64,000 nt of DNA from Pseudomonadota bacterium. GTDB lineage: Bacteria > Pseudomonadota > Alphaproteobacteria > Rhodobacterales > Rhodobacteraceae. The stretch covers positions 62,001-126,000 of the forward strand of contig JAFEFU010000019.1 in assembly GCA_018240425.1 (NCBI GenBank). The letters run 5' to 3'. Each line of letters begins with the position of its first letter. Position 1 is the stretch's first letter. The notes below the pieces were generated by a model. That model was not told the origin of the DNA and made no database searches. It saw only the letters and a list, made by a program, of their open reading frames with translations. Both the position numbers and the translations under genes were made by a program. This document shows positions 59,368 to 64,000 of the stretch, in pieces.

Positions 59368-60027
59368 CTACCTCGTCGCTTCGCCCAGACGGCGGCGCAC
59401 ATAGGCCTGCACCGTCTCGATCATCGGGATCATGTGGTTTTCCTCGTCCTCGAAGAAATGTCCGGCGCCCTCGATCTTTTCATGGGTGATGGTGATGCCC
59501 TTCTGGTCGCGCAGCTTGCCCACCAGGTTCGCTGTGTCCTTGGGCGGCGCCACCCGGTCGGCGGTGCCGTTGATGATGAGGCCGGACGAGGGGCAGGGGG
59601 CGAGGAAGGAGAAGTCGTAGATGTTGGCGGGCGGCGACACCGAGACGAAGCCGGTGATCTCGGGGCGGCGCATCAGAAGCTGCATCCCGATCCAGGCGCC
59701 GAAGGAGAAGCCCGCGACCCAGCAATGCTTGGAGTTCGGGTTCATCGCCTGAAGATAGTCGAGCGCCGAGGCCGCGTCGGAAAGTTCGCCGATCCCCTGG
59801 TCATATTCGCCCTGGCTGCGGCCGACGCCGCGGAAGTTGAAGCGCAGGACGGTGAAGCCCAGTTCGTAGAAGGCATAGTGCAGCCGGTGCACCACCCGGT
59901 TGTTCATCGTGCCGCCGAACTGGGGATGGGGGTGCAGGACGATGGCGATCGGGGCGTCGGGTGCCTTTTGCGGATGATAGCGGCCTTCGAGGCGTCCATC
60001 GGGACCGGGGAAAATGACTTCGGGCAT
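59368..60027 (-). CDS. Alpha/beta hydrolase
   Basis: A 219-residue serine hydrolase with a complete triad by motif: nucleophile in VAGFSFGAWIG (GxSxG), Asp in INGTADRVAPP and His in EGAGHFFEDEE. The HG-like oxyanion element is in VLHPHPQFGGTMNNRVVH, followed by LRFNFRGVGRSQGEYD. It resembles the YfhR/bacterial dienelactone-hydrolase-like group, with esterase-type activity on unknown substrates. ATG 60027 is preferred, with GAGAGG upstream; an apparent extension runs toward the iscR promoter. It is the first gene of the operon and divergent from iscR. Confidence 0.85.
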   Translation of the reverse strand: MPEVIFPGPDGRLEGRYHPQKAPDAPIAIVLHPHPQFGGTMNNRVVHRLHYAFYELGFTVLRFNFRGVGRSQGEYDQGIGELSDAASALDYLQAMNPNSKHCWVAGFSFGAWIGMQLLMRRPEITGFVSVSPPANIYDFSFLAPCPSSGLIINGTADRVAPPKDTANLVGKLRDQKGITITHEKIEGAGHFFEDEENHMIPMIETVQAYVRRRLGEATR

Positions 60028-60085
60028 GGCCTCTCGTTCGGTCTGACAGGGAAGGCGTCCGATCGTCGCAGGCGCAGGGCCTTTC

Positions 60086-60114
60086 TTGACGATTTTGCTC
60101 AAGTTCCCTAGAAT
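60086..60114 (+). promoter_or_regulatory. Sigma-70 promoter of the iscR-suf operon
   Basis: TTGACG (60086-60091) and TAGAAT (60109-60114) with a 17-base spacer are close to consensus. The expected start is near 60121, giving a leader of about 87 bases before iscR. Confidence 0.78.
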
Positions 60115-60121
60115 GGTTCTA
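60109..60121. promoter_or_regulatory. Palindrome over the -10 box, candidate IscR/Iron-Rhodo operator
   Basis: TAGAA-TGG-TTCTA is a perfect 5-3-5 inverted repeat covering the -10 box, an ideal position for repression. IscR autoregulation is known in Rhodobacter, so it is the best candidate binder. Confidence 0.6.
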
Positions 60122-60207
60122 AATGCCGGATGCGCTCCGGTGCGCCGGGTGGAATGGAGTTAAGCGGCCCACCGTCCGGCGTCAATGACATTGGGGACCA
60201 AGGCGCG

Positions 60208-60666
60208 ATGAAACTGTCGACAAAGGGACGCTATGCAATGGTGGCGCTGACCGATCTGGCCACTGCCAGCTCGGATGTGCTGACCTCGCTGGCCGAGATC
60301 TCGCGCCGGCAGGACATTTCGCTGCCCTATCTCGAGCAGCTGTTCGTCAAGCTGCGCCGCTCGGGGCTGGTCGAATCGGCCCGGGGGCCGGGCGGCGGCT
60401 ACCGGCTGGCCAAGGATCCGGCGGACATCCGGGTGAGCGAGGTCCTGGGCGCGGTGGACGAGACGGTCAGCGCGCTTCACACCGGCGCGGGCGCCACCGG
60501 CGGCGTGTCGGGAAGCAAGGCTCAGAGCCTGACCAACCGCCTCTGGGAAGGGCTGTCGGCGCAGGTCTATGTCTATCTGCACCAGACCACGCTGGCCGAC
60601 GTGATCCACAACGGGCTGAAGCCCTGCCCGGCGGTGCCGGCCCTGTTCACGCTGGTGGACGAATGA
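60208..60666 (+). CDS. iscR: Rrf2-family Fe-S regulator IscR
   Basis: A 152-residue Rrf2 repressor with a winged helix (KLSTKGRYAMVALTDLA, ISLPYLEQLFVKLRRSGLV, RGPGGGYRLAKDP). The three-Cys cluster site of enteric IscR is replaced by GAGATGGVSGSKAQ, and only one Cys (C140) exists in the protein. A single-Cys IscR is known from Rhodobacter sphaeroides, where it still binds an Fe-S cluster and represses suf genes. It leads the operon with a palindrome over its promoter. The ATG at 60208 fits the family start; its 3' end overlaps the desulfurase start (ATGA). Confidence 0.93.
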   Translation: MKLSTKGRYAMVALTDLATASSDVLTSLAEISRRQDISLPYLEQLFVKLRRSGLVESARGPGGGYRLAKDPADIRVSEVLGAVDETVSALHTGAGATGGVSGSKAQSLTNRLWEGLSAQVYVYLHQTTLADVIHNGLKPCPAVPALFTLVDE

Positions 60667-61685
60667 GCGCGCGCGCCTATCTCGACTGGAACGCGACCGC
60701 GCCGCTGCGCCCCGAGGCGCGGGCGGCGATGGCCGCGGCGATGGAGATCGCCGGCAACCCCTCGTCGGTCCATGCCGAGGGGCGGGCGGCGAAGATGGCG
60801 CTCGAGCGCGCGCGCGAGGATGTGGCGGCGGTCGCGGGCTGCAAGGCCGAGGAAGTGGTCTTCACCTCGGGCGCGACCGAGGCGGCGGGGGTGCTGGCGC
60901 AGTTCGCCGAGGTGACGGTGGAGCCGACCGCGCATGATTGCCTGGTGGCCCATGCCAAGGGCGAGGGCGGCCTCCTGGCGATGGGGCTGGCCAACAGCGA
61001 GACCGGGGTTCTGGCGGATGTGCCGGCGCGCGACGGCTTGCCGGCCGGGCTTCTGCTCGACGTGGTGCAGGCGGTGGGCAGGGTGCCCTTCGCCTTCGGC
61101 TGGTCGGGGGCGGATTTCGCCATCCTGTCGGCGCACAAGCTGGGCGGACCCAAGGGCGCGGGCGCGCTGCTCGTGCGCGGCGGGGCCGACATGGCGACGC
61201 TGCGGGCCGGCGGCGGCCAGGAGAAGGGACGCCGGTCCGGGACAGAAAACCTGATCGGACTCATGGGGTTCGCGGCGGCGGCGAAGGCGGCCGGGCGCGA
61301 CCTGGAGCGCGGCGAATGGGAGCGGGTGCGCGAGCTGCGCGACCGGCTCGAGGCGCGGCTTCTCGATGCCGCGCCCGAGAGCCTGATCGCCGGCACGGAT
61401 CGCGCGCGGCTTCCGAACACGACCTGCATCGTCAGCCCCGGCTGGAAGGGCGAGACCCAGGTCATGCAGATGGACCTTGCCGGGTTCGCCGTGTCGGCCG
61501 GATCGGCCTGTTCGTCGGGCAAGGTCCGCGCGAGCCGGGTGCTGCGCGCGATGGGGTTTGACGAGCGGGCGGCGGGATCGGCGATCAGGATATCGCTCGG
61601 GACCGGGACGACCGAGGACGAAGTCATGCGCTTTGCCGATGTCTGGGCGGCGCATCATGCCCGGTTCCGGGCGCGGGCAGCATAA
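60663..61685 (+). CDS. Cysteine desulfurase, class V aminotransferase (NifS/IscS-like)
   Basis: A 340-residue PLP enzyme, shorter than IscS (~400) or SufS. It has YLDWNATAPLRPEA, GNPSSVHAEGR, FTSGATEA, the PLP-Lys in SAHKLGGPKGAGAL, and the catalytic Cys in SAGSACSSGKVRAS. It supplies sulfur for Fe-S assembly; the partner acceptor is the sufE product encoded elsewhere. The ATG overlaps the iscR stop (ATGA). Its position between iscR and sufB is the common Rhodobacter arrangement. Being short, it may lack part of the C-terminal region of IscS. Confidence 0.92.
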   Translation: MSARAYLDWNATAPLRPEARAAMAAAMEIAGNPSSVHAEGRAAKMALERAREDVAAVAGCKAEEVVFTSGATEAAGVLAQFAEVTVEPTAHDCLVAHAKGEGGLLAMGLANSETGVLADVPARDGLPAGLLLDVVQAVGRVPFAFGWSGADFAILSAHKLGGPKGAGALLVRGGADMATLRAGGGQEKGRRSGTENLIGLMGFAAAAKAAGRDLERGEWERVRELRDRLEARLLDAAPESLIAGTDRARLPNTTCIVSPGWKGETQVMQMDLAGFAVSAGSACSSGKVRASRVLRAMGFDERAAGSAIRISLGTGTTEDEVMRFADVWAAHHARFRARAA

Positions 61686-61721
61686 GGAACGGGTGGCAAG
61701 GATATGGAAAAGGAAGAAGAA

Positions 61722-63251
61722 ATGGCACTCGATGGCGAAACCTCGGCGGTGGATGTGCGCGAAGGCGTCGATCGCGAGACGGTCGAGACCGTGCAGAACA
61801 TGGGTGCCTACAAATACGGCTGGGAAACCGAGATCGAGACCGAATATGCGCCGATGGGCGTTAACGAGGACATCGTGCGGCTGATCAGCGCCAAGAACGG
61901 CGAACCGGAGTGGATGACCGACTGGCGGCTGGCCGCCTTCCGCCGCTGGCAGGGGATGGAAGAGCCGAAATGGGCGATGCTCCATTATCCCGAGATCGAC
62001 TATCAGGCGCAATATTACTACGCCAAGCCCAAGAGCATGTCGCAGAAGCCGAAGTCGCTGGACGAGGTGGACCCGAAGCTGCTGGCCACCTACGAAAAGC
62101 TTGGCATCCCCTTGAAGGAACAGATGATTCTGGCCGGGGTCGACGGGGCCGAGGGTGCCCCCGCCGAAGGGCGCAAGGTGGCGGTCGATGCGGTCTTCGA
62201 TTCGGTCTCGGTCGGCACCACCTTCAAGGAGGAACTGGCGAAGGCCGGCGTTATCTTCTGCCCGATCTCCGAGGCGATCCGCGAGCACCCGGAACTGGTC
62301 AGGAAATACCTGGGGTCGGTCGTGCCGCAGTCCGACAATTTCTTTGCGACCCTGAACAGCGCGGTCTTCTCCGACGGTTCGTTCGTCTATGTGCCGCCGG
62401 GGGTGCGCTGCCCGATGGAGCTGTCGACCTATTTCCGCATCAACGCCGAGAACACCGGCCAGTTCGAGCGCACGCTGATCATCGCCGACAAGGGCAGCTA
62501 TGTGAGCTACCTCGAAGGCTGCACCGCGCCCAAGCGCGACATCGCCCAGCTTCACGCGGCGGTGGTCGAGATCGTGATTCTCGACGATGCCGAGGTCAAG
62601 TATTCGACCGTGCAGAACTGGTATCCGGGCGACGAGCAGGGCCGCGGCGGCATCTACAATTTCGTCACCAAGCGCGCCGACTGCCGGGGCGACCGGGCCA
62701 AGGTGATGTGGACGCAGGTCGAGACCGGATCGGCGATCACCTGGAAATATCCGTCCTGCATCCTGCGCGGCGAGGCGGCGCAGGGCGAGTTCTATTCGAT
62801 CGCCATCGCCAACAACTTCCAGCAGGCCGACACGGGCACCAAGATGATCCATCTTGGCAGGAACACCCGCTCGCGCATTGTTTCTAAAGGGATTTCCGCC
62901 GGAAAGGCGCAGAACACCTATCGCGGGCTGGTGTCGATGCACCCCAAGGCCAAGGACAGCCGGAACTACACCCAATGCGACAGCCTCCTGATCGGCGACA
63001 AGTGCGGGGCCCACACGGTTCCCTACATCGAGGTCAAGAACAACTCGTCCCGTGTCGAGCACGAGGCGACGACATCCAAGGTCGACGACGACCAGCTCTT
63101 CTATTGCCGGTCGCGCGGCATGGACGAGGAGGAAGCGGTGGCGCTGGTGGTCAACGGCTTCTGCCGCGAGGTCTTGCAGGCGCTGCCGATGGAATTCGCG
63201 ATGGAGGCGCAGAGTCTCGTCGCGATTTCGCTGGAGGGCAGCGTCGGCTGA
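61722..63251 (+). CDS. sufB: Fe-S cluster assembly protein SufB
   Basis: A 509-residue scaffold subunit of the SufBCD complex. Conserved parts are [89 protein letters not shown] and a C-terminal [27 protein letters not shown]. The start is taken as ATG 61722 with AAGGA at good distance; an ATG at 61704 has a poorly spaced site. It is 36 bases after the desulfurase gene. Normally sufC and sufD follow; here a methyltransferase gene comes next. Confidence 0.96.
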   Translation: MALDGETSAVDVREGVDRETVETVQNMGAYKYGWETEIETEYAPMGVNEDIVRLISAKNGEPEWMTDWRLAAFRRWQGMEEPKWAMLHYPEIDYQAQYYYAKPKSMSQKPKSLDEVDPKLLATYEKLGIPLKEQMILAGVDGAEGAPAEGRKVAVDAVFDSVSVGTTFKEELAKAGVIFCPISEAIREHPELVRKYLGSVVPQSDNFFATLNSAVFSDGSFVYVPPGVRCPMELSTYFRINAENTGQFERTLIIADKGSYVSYLEGCTAPKRDIAQLHAAVVEIVILDDAEVKYSTVQNWYPGDEQGRGGIYNFVTKRADCRGDRAKVMWTQVETGSAITWKYPSCILRGEAAQGEFYSIAIANNFQQADTGTKMIHLGRNTRSRIVSKGISAGKAQNTYRGLVSMHPKAKDSRNYTQCDSLLIGDKCGAHTVPYIEVKNNSSRVEHEATTSKVDDDQLFYCRSRGMDEEEAVALVVNGFCREVLQALPMEFAMEAQSLVAISLEGSVG

Positions 63252-64000
63252 TGGACCGGGCGGCGGACAGGATCGCGGGCGCCGCGGACGGCGGGCGGAT
63301 GGCGGCGGCCGGGCCGCTGGCGGTGCTGTTGGCCGCGCTGCGGCTTGACCGGCGTACCCGCGTCGTCGATGTCGGCGCCAATCCGATGGCCGAAGAGGCG
63401 CCCTATGCCGGGCTTCTGCGCGCCGGTGCCTGCGACGTGGTGGGGTTCGAGCCGCAGCCGGTGGCCTTCGCCGAACTGGCCAAGGTCAAGTCCGAGCGCG
63501 AGACCTATTTCCCCTTCGCGGTCGGCGACGGCAGCCGCAAGGAACTGAGGCTCTACCGCGACCACGGCTTCGCCTCGGTCCTCGACCCCTACCTGCCGGG
63601 GACGAAGGTCATGCCGCTTCGTGGCTGGCACCGGCTGGTCGAGAAGATCCCCTTCGACACCGTGGCGCTGGACGCCTGGCCCGAGGTCGGGCCGTTCGAC
63701 CTGTTGAAGATCGACATCCAAGGCGGCGAGTGCGAGGTGTTCCGCGGCGCGCGCGGGGCCCTGAAGGGCGCGGTCGCGGTGATCGTCGAGCTGCGCTATT
63801 TCCGCCTCTATGAGGGCGAGCCGATGATGGGCGGGGTCGATTGCGAGCTGCGCGGCCAGGGGTTCGAGTTGCACAGGTTCCGCTTCAACAAGGCCCGTGC
63901 GCTGGTCAACAGCCAGTCCCACCGGCTGCGTCATGCCCATTTCCGCGATCAGCTGATCGATGGCGACGCGATCTATGTGCGCGACATCACGCGCCTTGAC
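63251..64000 (+). CDS. FkbM family methyltransferase, 3' end beyond the window (partial)
   Basis: At least 250 residues, open to the window end. The FkbM pattern is visible: RVVDVGANPMAEEAPY (SAM motif I), CDVVGFEPQPVAFAEL, YFPFAVGDGS, then FDLLKIDIQGGECEVFRGA and AVIVELRYFRLYEGEP. The family O- or N-methylates sugars and other small molecules; the substrate is unknown. The ATG shares a base with the sufB stop (TGATG), so it is coupled to sufB. An FkbM gene inside a suf operon is unusual; whether sufC follows cannot be seen. Confidence 0.85.
   Translation, partial: MDRAADRIAGAADGGRMAAAGPLAVLLAALRLDRRTRVVDVGANPMAEEAPYAGLLRAGACDVVGFEPQPVAFAELAKVKSERETYFPFAVGDGSRKELRLYRDHGFASVLDPYLPGTKVMPLRGWHRLVEKIPFDTVALDAWPEVGPFDLLKIDIQGGECEVFRGARGALKGAVAVIVELRYFRLYEGEPMMGGVDCELRGQGFELHRFRFNKARALVNSQSHRLRHAHFRDQLIDGDAIYVRDITRLD

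Noticed and set aside
60573..63062. A 829-codon open frame on the minus strand
   Set aside because: Antisense to the cysteine desulfurase and sufB genes; shadow of high-GC coding DNA.

Overview
The window is high-GC throughout and reads as an ordinary chromosome segment of an alphaproteobacterium of the Rhodobacteraceae (Rhodobacter/Paracoccus/roseobacter relatives). The evidence is a gene transfer agent (GTA) tail module of the Rhodobacter type, an ALAS-type hemA with an FNR-type box, a pyruvate dehydrogenase whose E1-beta carries its own lipoyl domain, a Fur protein of the alphaproteobacterial Fur/Mur type, an IscR with one cysteine, and a GTTC-N7-GTTC SOS box. The genus cannot be fixed from the sequence alone. 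No insertion sequence, integrase, CRISPR array or rRNA gene was seen.

Layout. 1-6953 is the end of a GTA cluster: the tape-measure C-terminus, DUF2460, DUF2163, NlpC/P60 peptidase, giant host-specificity protein and a DUF2793 protein, overlapping or closely packed. 7078-13038 holds cysE, the pdhA-pdhB-pdhC operon (minus strand), an FtsB-like gene and a class I aldolase. 13157-22982 is mainly central metabolism and housekeeping: SDR, pgk, two cyclophilins, tyrS, anmK, rarD, eno, a DMT permease and fur. 23084-25259 contains two identical tRNA-Asp genes, the first inside a long inverted repeat, then three small exported DUF1344-type genes. The first two of these are duplicated as whole units, including leader and terminator. 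25263-32612 carries an M20 peptidase, hemA, a RodZ-like protein, ispG and an ABC-F ATPase.

32676-34519 is an ECF sigma factor, its RskA-like anti-sigma factor and a fasciclin-domain protein with a candidate ECF promoter. 34593-39278 has a RACo-like 2Fe-2S/ASKHA activator of corrinoid proteins, a CaiB/BaiF CoA-transferase and a Rieske oxygenase with a bridging Glu. 39384-43609 has tRNA-Ile2, purM-purN, rnd, a lipoprotein and sufE. 43656-45891 holds a HEPN-like orphan, DUF1638, a 58-residue membrane protein and a methyltransferase corrinoid protein. The RACo-like activator, corrinoid protein, DUF1638 and Rieske enzyme together suggest one-carbon metabolism of quaternary amines, although no matching methyltransferase lies in the window.

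46031-54879 carries an SOS-boxed radical SAM gene, tandem usp genes, alaS, DUF1330, an Lrp regulator, DUF6356, a class II amidotransferase and typA. 55020-60027 has DUF4268, icd, a methyltransferase and an alpha/beta hydrolase - small protein - HD operon. 60086-64000 starts the iscR - cysteine desulfurase - sufB operon. Its promoter is overlaid by a perfect palindrome, and an FkbM methyltransferase is placed directly after sufB.

Most genes are packed with short spacers or overlapping start/stop codons, so translational coupling is probably common. All functional statements rest on motifs and family resemblance read by eye; no database search was run.
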